DNA of 6,780 bases from Pseudomonadota bacterium. GTDB taxonomy: Bacteria; Pseudomonadota; Gammaproteobacteria; Burkholderiales; Burkholderiaceae_C. A program made the position numbers and the translations under genes. How positions within the stretch are numbered: the first letter of the stretch is position 1; every line of letters starts with the position of its first letter. Where the stretch lies: contig JAUPTP010000124.1 of the NCBI GenBank assembly GCA_030918015.1, forward strand, positions 1 to 6,780. Reading direction: 5' to 3'. Positions 1 through 6,018 of the stretch are shown in pieces. The notes beneath the pieces were generated by a model. The model had not been told where the DNA came from, did no database searches, and worked only from the letters and a program-made list of their open reading frames with translations.

Positions 1-687
1 GATCCGGCCGGCTTCGCGTTCAAGGCGGGCGACGCGCTGCACGGCACCTTCGAGTGCCGCACCGTCGACACGCTGGTGGCCTGCGCGAGCAACGGCCGCG
101 TCTACTCGGTGGCGGTCAGCGCCTTGCCCGGCGCGCGCGGCGACGGCGCGCCGATCACCTCGCTGATCGACCTGGAGCCGGGCACGCAGGTGCTGCACTA
201 CCTGACCGGCCCGGCCGACCGGCTGCTGCTGATGGCGCACAGCGGCGGCACCGGCCTGCTGGCGCGGCTGGGCGACCTGTTCGCGCGCAACAAGAGCGGC
301 AAGGCCTTCCTGACGCTGGAGCCGGGCGAGCAGTGGTTCGCGCCGGTGCCGGTGGAGGCCGCGCACACCCGCGTGGCCTGCCTGAGCGCCACCGGCCGGC
401 TGCTGGTCTTCGGCCTGGACGAGCTCAAGCACCAGTCGGGGGGCGGCCGCGGCCTGATGCTGATGGCCGACATCGACCTGCAGGCCGATCCGCTGCTGGC
501 GGTGGTGGCGCTGGGGGCGGGCGGCCTGCGCGTCAGCGGCCTGGGCCGGGGCGCCAAGCCGCGCGACGAGGACCTGAAGCCGGCCGCGCTGGCGGGCTGG
601 ATGGGCCGCCGCGCGCGCAAGGGGCGGCTGCTGGAGAGCACCCTGAAGGTGCGTGGCCTGGCGGCTTTGCCGGTCGCGGGGGCTTAA
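1..687 (+). CDS. parC: DNA topoisomerase IV subunit A (ParC), C-terminal part
   Basis: Partial gene: the frame is open from base 1 and ends at TAA 685-687, giving 228 C-terminal codons; the N-terminal catalytic part lies outside the window. ParC with ParE forms topoisomerase IV, which decatenates daughter chromosomes in the cytoplasm. The visible part is the DNA-wrapping beta-pinwheel domain. Recognisable ParC stretches are FAFKAGDALHG near the start, SLIDLEPGTQVLHYLTGP, and the blade LLLMAHSGGTGLLARLGDLFARNKSGKAFLTLEPG, which aligns by eye with the E. coli ParC region containing YGFVCTFNDLVARNRAGKALITL. The remainder (LLVFGLDELK, then GRRARKGRLLEST) also follows ParC, which makes it ParC rather than GyrA. 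The next intrinsic terminator is about 215 bases downstream, so parC may not end its transcript immediately. Identification is by remembered alignment; the topoisomerase IV versus gyrase choice is fairly secure. Confidence 0.9.
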   Translation, partial: DPAGFAFKAGDALHGTFECRTVDTLVACASNGRVYSVAVSALPGARGDGAPITSLIDLEPGTQVLHYLTGPADRLLLMAHSGGTGLLARLGDLFARNKSGKAFLTLEPGEQWFAPVPVEAAHTRVACLSATGRLLVFGLDELKHQSGGGRGLMLMADIDLQADPLLAVVALGAGGLRVSGLGRGAKPRDEDLKPAALAGWMGRRARKGRLLESTLKVRGLAALPVAGA

Positions 688-737
688 GCCGGCCCGAGGT
701 CCGGGGGGGTAATCTCCGGTCTCACGCCGCCGGGCCC

Positions 738-763
738 GTGATGACGGGTACCATGTGTAATAT
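738..763 (+). promoter_or_regulatory. Possible promoter in AT-richer patch downstream of parC
   Basis: An unusually AT-rich stretch for this window contains TAATAT at 758-763 (4 of 6 matches to TATAAT, keeping the key TA...T positions). No good -35 hexamer is seen 16-18 bases upstream, and the nearest partial match is the TGATGA around 739-744 at short spacing. If used, transcription would start near 770 and run through the hairpins to the terminator at 903-932. This is a weak call based on composition and one hexamer. Confidence 0.22.
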
Positions 764-768
764 GTGTG

Positions 769-932
769 TGCTGATGCACAGCATCCTCGGCCCCGTTGCA
801 TGATCGCGGGCGCACCGATGAGTTTTCCGGTGCCCCTGACGACCCGGCCGGTGGTCGTCCGCTTTTCCCCCGCACCGTGCCGCTTCGGTGGCGCGGGCTT
901 TCAGGCCCTTCCGCTGGAAGGGCCTTTTTTTT
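769..932 (+). ncRNA. Candidate structured small RNA or leader RNA ending in an intrinsic terminator
   Basis: Between parC and the response regulator gene the + strand can fold into five successive hairpins. They are: TGCTG/CAGCA at 769-783; GCACCG/CGGTGC, extended by GGG/CCC across one bulged C, at 808-835; GACGACC/GGTCGTC at 838-859; a 9-bp stem closed by a C(UUCG)G tetraloop at 875-896; and the 10-bp terminator stem at 903-925 followed by eight T. There is no convincing reading frame here. Dense consecutive stems ending in a directional terminator 80 bases before the next start codon fit either an independent sRNA or an attenuator-like leader. I do not recognise a known RNA family. GC-rich DNA forms hairpins easily, so only the terminator and the UUCG stem are strong individually. 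Confidence 0.35.
903..932 (+). terminator. Strong Rho-independent terminator
   Basis: A perfect 10-bp stem pairs AGGCCCTTCC (903-912) with GGAAGGGCCT (916-925) around a three-base GCT loop and runs directly into eight consecutive T (925-932). The T-tract exists only on the + strand, so it terminates rightward transcription coming from parC or from a start within 740-900. It insulates the two-component operon that begins at 1012 unless read through. Confidence 0.88.
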
Positions 933-954
933 CCCTTGGGCGTGGCGACTAAGA

Positions 955-980
955 CGCGATTCATCGCGCAGGGCTACGAT
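955..980 (+). promoter_or_regulatory. Possible promoter/operator of the two-component operon
   Basis: A perfect 14-base inverted repeat, CGCGAT-TC-ATCGCG, occupies 955-968, and a TACGAT hexamer (4 of 6 to TATAAT) lies just after it at 975-980. Both sit between the terminator and the response regulator start at 1012. The palindrome would fall in the -35/-10 spacer if TACGAT is the -10, a usual place for a repressor site. No good -35 is visible. OmpR-family regulators usually bind direct repeats, so this may be the site of another regulator, or chance. Confidence 0.25.
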
Positions 981-996
981 CAGGGATCTGTCTATC

Positions 997-1000
997 GAGG
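997..1000 (+). promoter_or_regulatory. Ribosome binding site of the response regulator gene
   Basis: GAGG lies 11 bases before the ATG at 1012. It supports this start over the upstream in-frame ATG at 796, whose reading frame would have to run through the terminator hairpin and would add about 72 residues absent from OmpR-family regulators. Confidence 0.55.
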
Positions 1001-1011
1001 GTCTTTTCATC

Positions 1012-1755
1012 ATGCGACTGCTGCTTGCCGAAGACGATCAGCTGCTCGGCGATGGTCTGCGCGCCGGCCTGCGCGCGCTGGGCTTCCAGGTCGACTGGGT
1101 GCGCGATGGCGTGGCCGCCGAGCGCGAGCTGCTGAGCCAGACCTACACCGCCGCCATCCTCGATCTGGGGCTGCCCCGGGTCGACGGCATCGACGTGCTG
1201 CAGAACCTGCGCAACCGCGGCGTGGCCACGCCGGTGCTGGTGCTGACCGCGCGCGACGGCGTGCCCCAGCGCATCCAGGCGCTGGACATCGGAGCCGACG
1301 ACTATGTCGTCAAGCCGGTCGACCTGCACGAGCTGGCCGCGCGGCTGCGCGCGCTGGTGCGCCGCTCCCACGGCCAGGCGCAGGACCGCCTGAGCAGCAA
1401 CGGCGTGGACCTGCTGCCGGCCTCGCGCGAGGTCTGGGCCGACGGCGAGGCGGTCAAGCTCTCCAGCCGCGAGTTCAGCCTGCTGCATGTGCTGATGCTG
1501 CGCCCGGGCCGGGTGCTCACCCGCGAGCAGCTCGAGAACCACCTCTACGGCTGGGGCGAGGAGGTCGGCAGCAACACGATCGAGGTGCATGTCCACCACC
1601 TGCGCCGCAAGCTGGGCTCGCACCGCATCCGCACGGTGCGCGGCGTGGGCTATGCCTTCGCGGCCTCGGCGCTCGCGCCGGCGGCCGAGGCCGGCGACAC
1701 GGGTACGGGCACGGGCGAGGCCGAACCCGGCAGCGCGCCGATCGCCGCTCCGTGA
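1012..1755 (+). CDS. OmpR-family response regulator, QseB type
   Basis: A 247-residue two-component response regulator, a cytoplasmic transcription factor activated by phosphorylation. The receiver domain (about 1-118) opens MRLLLAEDDQLLGDGL, with acidic pocket E7/D8/D9, phosphoacceptor D51 in ILDLGLPRVDG, T79 in LVLTARDG and K101 in DDYVVKP. The winged-helix domain (about 127-221) contains KLSSREFSLLHVLMLRPGRVLTRE and LYGWGEEVGSNTIEVHVHHL, followed by RTVRGVGYAF; this closely resembles E. coli QseB, more than PmrA. The ATG start is supported by a GAGG site and the typical MRxLLxEDD opening. The last 25 or so residues are an extra Ala/Gly/Glu-rich tail including a TGTGTG run (230-235). The stop overlaps the kinase start as GTGA, so the two are co-translated. 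The family is certain; orthology to QseB itself, and the signal sensed, are not, since Burkholderiales carry several paralogues. Confidence 0.93.
   Translation: MRLLLAEDDQLLGDGLRAGLRALGFQVDWVRDGVAAERELLSQTYTAAILDLGLPRVDGIDVLQNLRNRGVATPVLVLTARDGVPQRIQALDIGADDYVVKPVDLHELAARLRALVRRSHGQAQDRLSSNGVDLLPASREVWADGEAVKLSSREFSLLHVLMLRPGRVLTREQLENHLYGWGEEVGSNTIEVHVHHLRRKLGSHRIRTVRGVGYAFAASALAPAAEAGDTGTGTGEAEPGSAPIAAP
1699..1716 (+). repeat. Three tandem copies of hexamer ACGGG(T/C)
   Basis: ACGGGT, ACGGGC and ACGGGC follow directly one after another in frame within the response regulator gene and encode Thr-Gly three times (residues 230-235) in the dispensable-looking C-terminal tail. Copy change would keep the frame. 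It is short and may be ordinary low-complexity coding sequence. Confidence 0.6.
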
Positions 1756-3215
1756 GTGGCGGCGTCAGGCGCAGCTCGCTGCGCGCGCGGCTGCTCGGCC
1801 GGGTGCTCGCCGGGGTCACGATGCTGTGGATGCTGGCGGCGGTGCTGGCCTGGGTGGACACCCGCCGCGAGCTCGACAGCCTGCTCGACGGCCATCTGGC
1901 GCAGTCGGCGGCGCTGCTGATCGCGCTGCAGCTCGAGGATGGCGGCGAGGCGGCGCTGCCGCCGGCCGCGAACCTGCATCGCTACTCGCCGCGGGTGGCC
2001 TTCCAGGTCTGGCGCGACGGCGTGCTGGAGATGCATTCCTGGAATGCGCCGGCCGAGCCGCTGGCGCCGCTGGTGCCCGGCTTCCACGCCACGCACCTGT
2101 CCGGGCGGGACTGGCGGGTCTATGCGGCCCGGCCCCGGCAGGCCTCCGAGGTGATCGTGCTCATCGGCGAGCTGGGCTACTCGCGCGACGAGATCCTGGA
2201 GGCGGTGCTGCGCAGCTCGCTGCTGCCGCTGCTGGTGGCGCTGCCGCTGCTGAGCCTGAGCGTGTGGTGGGCGGTGCGCCTGGGGCTGGTGCCGCTGGAC
2301 CGGCTCGGGCGCGAGCTGGCCACGCGCGATCCGGCCGAGCTCACGCCGGTGCGGCTCGACGAGGCGCCCGAGGAGCTGCTGCCGCTGATCCACGCGCTCA
2401 ACGAGCTGTTCGACCGCACCAACGCGCTGCTGAGCTCGGAGCGGCGCTTCACGGCCGATGCCGCGCACGAGCTGCGCACCCCGATCGCGGGCATCCGCGC
2501 GCAGGCGCAGGCCGCGCTGGCGGTGGCCGATCCGGCCGCGCGTCGCCATGCGCTGCAGGCGACGCTGGCGGGCTGCGACCGCGCCACCCGCCTGGTGCAG
2601 CAGCTGCTGACGCTGGCGCGGCTGGAGGCCGAGCCGCAGGGCCGCCAGGGTCAGGCCGACCTGGCAGCGCTGGCGCTGGGCGAGGTGGCCGAGATCGCCT
2701 CCACCGCCTTCGAGGAGGGACAGGACCTGCAGTTCGAGCCGCCCGATGAGGCGGCGCCCCGGCTGCTGGTGCGCGGCGAGCCGACGCTGCTGGCGGTGCT
2801 GCTGCGCAACCTGATCGACAACGCGCTGCGCTACAGCCCCGGCGGCGCGACGGTGCGGGTGACGGTGCGTTCCGCCGTCGGCGACGAGGCGGTGCCGCTG
2901 CAGGACGAGCGCACCGGGCAGGTGATGCCCAGCGCGCAGCTGATCGTCGAGGACAGCGGGCCGGGCCTGTCGCCGGAGCATCTGCAGCGGCTGGGCGAGC
3001 GCTTCTTCCGTGCGCTGGGCAACGACCGGCCGGGCAGCGGCCTGGGCTGGTCGATCGTGCGCCGCATCGCGATGGCGCTGCAGCTCGAGGTGCAGGTCGA
3101 TCGCTCGCCGGACCTGGGCGGGCTGAGGGTGCGGGTGTGGGTGGCGCTGGCGCCCCCGGAGGAGCCCGCGCCCGCACCGCCGGCTCAGGCCTCGGAGGAG
3201 CGGTCGATCACGTAG
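1752..3215 (+). CDS. Sensor histidine kinase, QseC type, partner of the upstream regulator
   Basis: A 487-residue inner-membrane sensor kinase. The GTG start at 1752 overlaps the regulator's TGA as GTGA, the usual coupling arrangement, and places a short basic N-terminus (RRSSLRARLLGR) before the first membrane segment (about 16-34). A periplasmic sensor loop (about 35-155) follows, then a second membrane segment (about 157-178), a HAMP-like linker, and the dimerisation domain with phospho-accepting H239 in RRFTADAAHELRTPIAG. The ATPase domain has the N box LLRNLIDNALRYSP (N357), G1 DSGPGLS (D401), the F box ERFFRALG and G2 GSGLGWSIV, where W433 replaces the more common Leu. The C-terminus is a Pro/Ala-rich tail. 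All catalytic residues are present, so it should phosphorylate the regulator encoded just before it; the stimulus cannot be read from the sequence. Its last 31 bases overlap the convergent gene on the other strand. Confidence 0.92.
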   Translation: MSGGVRRSSLRARLLGRVLAGVTMLWMLAAVLAWVDTRRELDSLLDGHLAQSAALLIALQLEDGGEAALPPAANLHRYSPRVAFQVWRDGVLEMHSWNAPAEPLAPLVPGFHATHLSGRDWRVYAARPRQASEVIVLIGELGYSRDEILEAVLRSSLLPLLVALPLLSLSVWWAVRLGLVPLDRLGRELATRDPAELTPVRLDEAPEELLPLIHALNELFDRTNALLSSERRFTADAAHELRTPIAGIRAQAQAALAVADPAARRHALQATLAGCDRATRLVQQLLTLARLEAEPQGRQGQADLAALALGEVAEIASTAFEEGQDLQFEPPDEAAPRLLVRGEPTLLAVLLRNLIDNALRYSPGGATVRVTVRSAVGDEAVPLQDERTGQVMPSAQLIVEDSGPGLSPEHLQRLGERFFRALGNDRPGSGLGWSIVRRIAMALQLEVQVDRSPDLGGLRVRVWVALAPPEEPAPAPPAQASEERSIT

Positions 3216-3913
3216 CGGCACAGGGTGCCGCTCTCGGGCAGCAGGTAGATGGCCTGGGCCGATGTCGGCGCCACGTGAGGGCGGGGCAGGCGGGCGAAGG
3301 CCCGGACCCGGCGCTCCAGCGCGCCGGGGTCGTCGCTGTCGAGCCGCTCCCAGCTCAGGTCGACCGGCTCGCCATCGATCAGCCGCAGCAGCGTGGCGCC
3401 TTCGTCGCGCGGCAGCACCAGCACCGCGTCAGGGTCGCGGACATGGCGGCCCACCTGCTGCCATTCCTCATGCAGGCCGGGGGTGATCCGGCCCGGGCGC
3501 AGGCCGGCCTGGTCCAGCACGCCGCACCAGGCGGCGAGGTCGGCAGCCTCGATCGCGCTGGCCAGCCAGCGCTGCGGGGTCAGGGCCTGCACGATCAGAT
3601 GGCGCGGGCCCGGGCCGAGGATGTCGTCGAACCGCTGCCGGGCCAGCCGCTGCACCGCCTGCAGCGGGCCGCCATGGTGCAGCAGCAGATGCAGCAGGTA
3701 CTCGTCGGCGATCTGCAGCCGCACCCGCCCGGGCGGCAGCACGACATCGGCGAGCTGCAGTGCCGCCAGCGCGGCGGACAGGGCGGGCGCGCCCCGGCCG
3801 CTGCTGCTGGCCGCCGCCAGGCCGCGCTGCGTCCAGCCCGGCCCCATCAGCCGGGCCTGGCAGCCGCGCGCGCGCAGCTCCAGCCAGAGTTCAGGACGCC
3901 AGCGCAGCCGCAC
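3185..3913 (-). CDS. Hypothetical protein resembling the cytoplasmic GspL/PilM actin-like domain
   Basis: A soluble protein of 242 residues with no signal peptide or membrane segment. It is not recognised outright, but its pattern resembles the actin-like cytoplasmic part of type II secretion GspL or type IV pilus PilM/HofM proteins. Strand-rich segments VVLPPGRVRLQI (57-68) and RHLIVQALTPQRWL (104-117) are followed by LAAWCGVLDQAGLRPGRITP (126-145), like the GspL/PilM 'L..W...L..AGL.P..I.P' signature, and later by LVLPRDEGATLLRLIDGEPV. The start lies inside the GspE-like gene (23-base overlap), which supports a functional pairing because GspE-type ATPases dock on GspL/PilM-type partners. A GGAGG lies 9 bases before this GTG. 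The in-frame ATG at 3922 (245 aa) directly abuts that GGAGG and is less likely. The 3' end overlaps the sensor kinase gene. The gene is secure; the family assignment is inference. Confidence 0.8.
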   Translation of the reverse strand: MRLRWRPELWLELRARGCQARLMGPGWTQRGLAAASSSGRGAPALSAALAALQLADVVLPPGRVRLQIADEYLLHLLLHHGGPLQAVQRLARQRFDDILGPGPRHLIVQALTPQRWLASAIEAADLAAWCGVLDQAGLRPGRITPGLHEEWQQVGRHVRDPDAVLVLPRDEGATLLRLIDGEPVDLSWERLDSDDPGALERRVRAFARLPRPHVAPTSAQAIYLLPESGTLCRYVIDRSSEA

Positions 3914-5378
3914 GCTCGGCATCCTCCGCGCTGATCTCGCCGGCGCGCACCCGCTCGGCCAGGCGCCGGGCGAACCGGTCCGTGCCGTCCCGGCGCGCGA
4001 GCCGGGCGGCCGGGGCGCCGCGCTCGATCGCCTCGGCCAGCGTCGGCTCCAGAGCGATCCAGGTCTCGACCGCGCAGCGGCCCAGCCGGCCGCTGTCATG
4101 GCAGTCCGCGCAGCCCAGGCCGTCGCAGTGCGGGCAGAGGCGGGGCAGCAGCCGCTGCACCAGCAGGCCCTGCAGCGTGCGCGCGAGCACCTCGCGCGGC
4201 AGGCCGGCGCGCTGCAGCCGCTCCAGCGCCGCCCAGGGCGAGGCGGCCCGCACGCTCAGCACCAGCGCCTGACCTTCGAGCGCCAGCGCCGCCAGGCGGG
4301 GGCCGACCGGAGCCTCGGCCGAGGCATCGATCGCATCGTCGATCAGCAGCCGGTCCGGGTCGCGGGCGAGGGCCAGGTCGATCTCGGCCGCGGAGGGCGT
4401 GCCCAGGCGCAGCGCGAGCAGGCCGGTCTGGCGGCATTCGCCCTCCAGCGCCTCCAGCAGCCGGCTGCGACCCTGGCGCGCCGGGGTCACCACCAGCGTC
4501 AGGCCGTGGGGCTGCTGCAGGGCCTGGCGCAGCGCGTGCACGCTGTCGGCCGTCAGGTCGAGCCCGGCCAGCGACGGCACGCTCCGGTCCGTGGCGGGCG
4601 GCAGCTGCAGCACCGCATGGTCGGCGTGCAGCGCCACCGGCAGCGTCAGCGCGCGGGTGCCCTGGATCAGCGCGAGCTGGCCGTCCTCGCGCAGGTGGCG
4701 GCGCAGCGTGTCGAGCAGGGCGGCGGGCAACTCGTCGGCCTGCGCCAGGGCCTGCAGTCGGCCGTCGATGCGCAGACGCACCCCGACGGCCGGACTCTGC
4801 GGCGATGCGGGGCCCAGATGCAGATGGCTGGCGCCCAGGTCGATCGCCAGGCGCAGCAGCCGGTTGAGCGGCTCCAGGGCGGTCGCGGGCCGGACATGGC
4901 CGTCGGGGGGCGTCTCGCACACGCCGAACTGGTGATCCTGCCGGGCCTGCTGCGCCTGCTCCGCCCGCGCCACGAAGCTCAGCAGGGCGGGCGCCGGCGC
5001 CACATACCAGCGCGTGCGCAGCCGCCCGGCCTGGCGCAGCCGCGACTCGAGCCAGAGCCGCACCCCGCGGTCGAAGGGATCGGCCAGCACCAGCGCGGTG
5101 GCCTGGTCGGGCAGGCGCAGGGCCACGCACAGGCGCTGGCGGGCCAGATCGGCGGGAATCAGCGGCAGGTCGGCCTGCGCCGGGTCGGCGCGCTCCATCG
5201 CGGCCGGCAGCAGGCCGCTGGCGCGCGCCAGCCAGTGCCGGAAGGCCGGGTCCTGGCTCGAGGCGGGGGCGGGGTCGCGGGTGTCGGTGCTGTAGCGGCG
5301 CATCAGCCGCTGCACGAGCCGCTCGGCCTGATCGGCCAGATCGGCCGCATCGATGCGGCTCAGGTCATGCGGGGTCAT
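3891..5378 (-). CDS. Degenerate GspE/PilB-family ATPase (probable pseudo-ATPase)
   Basis: A 495-residue protein, close to GspE's usual length, with the type II secretion/type IV pilus ATPase layout. The N-terminal domain includes PLIPADLARQRLCVALRL and ALVLADPFDRG. The Asp-box region is LAIDLGASHLHLGP, with H185 where the family has Asp. The P-loop position reads VVTPARQGRSRLLEAL (about 297-309): the glycines are mostly lost and the lysine is R304. The Walker B position reads DPDRLLIDDAID, with D347-D348 replacing Gly-Glu. The His-box position reads LSVRAAS with R377. In contrast, LQGLLVQRLLPRLCPHC and the zinc tetracysteine C415/C418/C423/C426 are well kept. The frame is undamaged, so this looks like a maintained non-hydrolysing homologue rather than a decaying gene. 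The ATG at 5378 lacks a clear Shine-Dalgarno, so the start is moderately certain. It follows dsbB and overlaps the GspL/PilM-like gene. It may bind nucleotide weakly or act structurally; that is inference. Confidence 0.88.
   Translation of the reverse strand: MTPHDLSRIDAADLADQAERLVQRLMRRYSTDTRDPAPASSQDPAFRHWLARASGLLPAAMERADPAQADLPLIPADLARQRLCVALRLPDQATALVLADPFDRGVRLWLESRLRQAGRLRTRWYVAPAPALLSFVARAEQAQQARQDHQFGVCETPPDGHVRPATALEPLNRLLRLAIDLGASHLHLGPASPQSPAVGVRLRIDGRLQALAQADELPAALLDTLRRHLREDGQLALIQGTRALTLPVALHADHAVLQLPPATDRSVPSLAGLDLTADSVHALRQALQQPHGLTLVVTPARQGRSRLLEALEGECRQTGLLALRLGTPSAAEIDLALARDPDRLLIDDAIDASAEAPVGPRLAALALEGQALVLSVRAASPWAALERLQRAGLPREVLARTLQGLLVQRLLPRLCPHCDGLGCADCHDSGRLGRCAVETWIALEPTLAEAIERGAPAARLARRDGTDRFARRLAERVRAGEISAEDAERAAALAS
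3923..3927 (-). promoter_or_regulatory. Ribosome binding site deciding the start of the GspL/PilM-like gene
   Basis: On the - strand GGAGG reads 3927 to 3923, inside the end of the GspE-like gene. It touches the ATG at 3922 with no spacer but is 9 bases from the in-frame GTG at 3913, so the GTG is the more likely initiation codon. Confidence 0.5.
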
Positions 5379-5406
5379 GGCGTGATTGGACCGGCAGGCG
5401 CGGCGA

Positions 5407-5458
5407 GCGTGCCCCCCCGCGGCACGGGGGACACGCATGAGGATGCGGACGAATCCGC
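5407..5458 (-). other. Two consecutive hairpins between dsbB and the GspE-like gene
   Basis: In the 98-base gap, GCGTG+CCCCC (5407-5416) can pair with GGGGG+CACGC (5426-5436) across one bulged A, a 10-bp stem. Next to it GCGGA/TCCGC (5445-5458) closes on a loop that reads TTCG on the - strand. No T-run follows on the - strand, so these are not classical terminators. They could stabilise or process the operon mRNA and tune expression of the downstream pair relative to dsbB. Confidence 0.4.
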
Positions 5459-5476
5459 CGCGTTCTGCCGGAAGTT

Positions 5477-6001
5477 TCAGCTGAACCGGCGTCGCTCGGC
5501 CACCCGGATCGCCAGCCGCAGGCCCAGGCCGGCGAGCAGCACGAACAGCATCGCGCTCCACAGCTCGAAGGGCACGCCCAGCACCGACACGGCGGCCTCG
5601 GCGCAGGAGGCGCGCACCTCGAACACGTCGGGCAGCGCCGCGTCCAGGCCCAGGCTGGAGATGATCCGGTCGGCCAGCGTCAGGTCGCACGACGGCAGCT
5701 TGGCCGCCACGAAGTGCTGGTAGAGCGCCGCAGCCGTGCCGGCCAGGGCCAGCAGCGCGATCAGCGCGCCCGAGAGCCGGCGCGAGAGCGCCGCGCCGAG
5801 GCCGTCGGGCAGCACGGCGGCCAGCGCCGCCACCGTCCCGATCAGCAGGAAGAGGATGCGCTGCAGGATGCACCACGGGCAGGGCTGCATGTCCAGGCGG
5901 TGCTGGGCGAACAGCGCCGCCCCGACGCTGGCCAGGCAGGCCAGCGCGATCAGCGCGAGCGTGGCGCGCGGCTGGCGCGCGGGCAGGGCGATCAGGCTCA
6001 T
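5477..6001 (-). CDS. dsbB: Disulfide bond formation protein DsbB
   Basis: An inner-membrane protein of 174 residues that reoxidises periplasmic DsbA and passes electrons to quinone. Four hydrophobic helices are visible (about 15-33, 46-63, 77-96, 144-166). The first periplasmic loop carries the redox pair C41-P-W-C44 in MQPCPWCILQRILF; the second carries C105 (LPSCDL) and C133 (RASCAEA). Spacing and number match E. coli DsbB (C41/C44, C104/C130), and the segment after C133, VLGVPFELWSAMLF, fits the family. The ATG at 6001 is 17 bases after the stop of the ridA-like gene. An in-frame GTG at 6022 overlaps that stop as GTGA and would add seven basic residues; it is a real alternative for coupled translation, and neither has a clear Shine-Dalgarno. 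DsbB helps fold cysteine-containing exported proteins, which often include pilus and DNA-uptake components. Confidence 0.93.
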   Translation of the reverse strand: MSLIALPARQPRATLALIALACLASVGAALFAQHRLDMQPCPWCILQRILFLLIGTVAALAAVLPDGLGAALSRRLSGALIALLALAGTAAALYQHFVAAKLPSCDLTLADRIISSLGLDAALPDVFEVRASCAEAAVSVLGVPFELWSAMLFVLLAGLGLRLAIRVAERRRFS

Positions 6002-6018
6002 GGCGTGCCGGCGGCGGC

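Noticed and set aside
764..952. Small 62-codon open frame across the terminator
   Set aside because: It crosses the terminator stem and T-run, has no visible ribosome binding site and no coding character.
796..1011. Upstream ATG extension of the response regulator
   Set aside because: It would read through the strong terminator hairpin and add residues absent in the family; GAGG before 1012 and the canonical N-terminus fix the start there.
888..1751. Upstream extension of the sensor kinase frame through the whole response regulator
   Set aside because: The extension is Arg/Ala-rich out-of-frame reading of the regulator gene. The GTGA-coupled GTG at 1752 gives a normal sensor kinase N-terminus.
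1650..3221. Long 523-codon open frame antisense to the sensor kinase
   Set aside because: Composition is Gln/Arg/His/Ala-rich with no domain pattern, while the opposite strand has all histidine kinase motifs. It is a shadow frame caused by high GC.
3216..3300. Search for a bidirectional terminator between the convergent operons
   Set aside because: No stem with an adjacent T-run on either strand was found; the coding regions overlap instead.
3393..5723. 776-codon + strand open frame opposite the GspE-like and dsbB genes
   Set aside because: It spans several genes of the other strand and their gap, shows no family motif, and is Arg/Gln/Ala low complexity; it is a shadow.
5379..5876. N-terminal extension of the GspE-like frame back to 5876
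   Set aside because: The extra part lies opposite or over dsbB in another frame of the same strand and looks like noise. The ATG at 5378 begins the family-like sequence.
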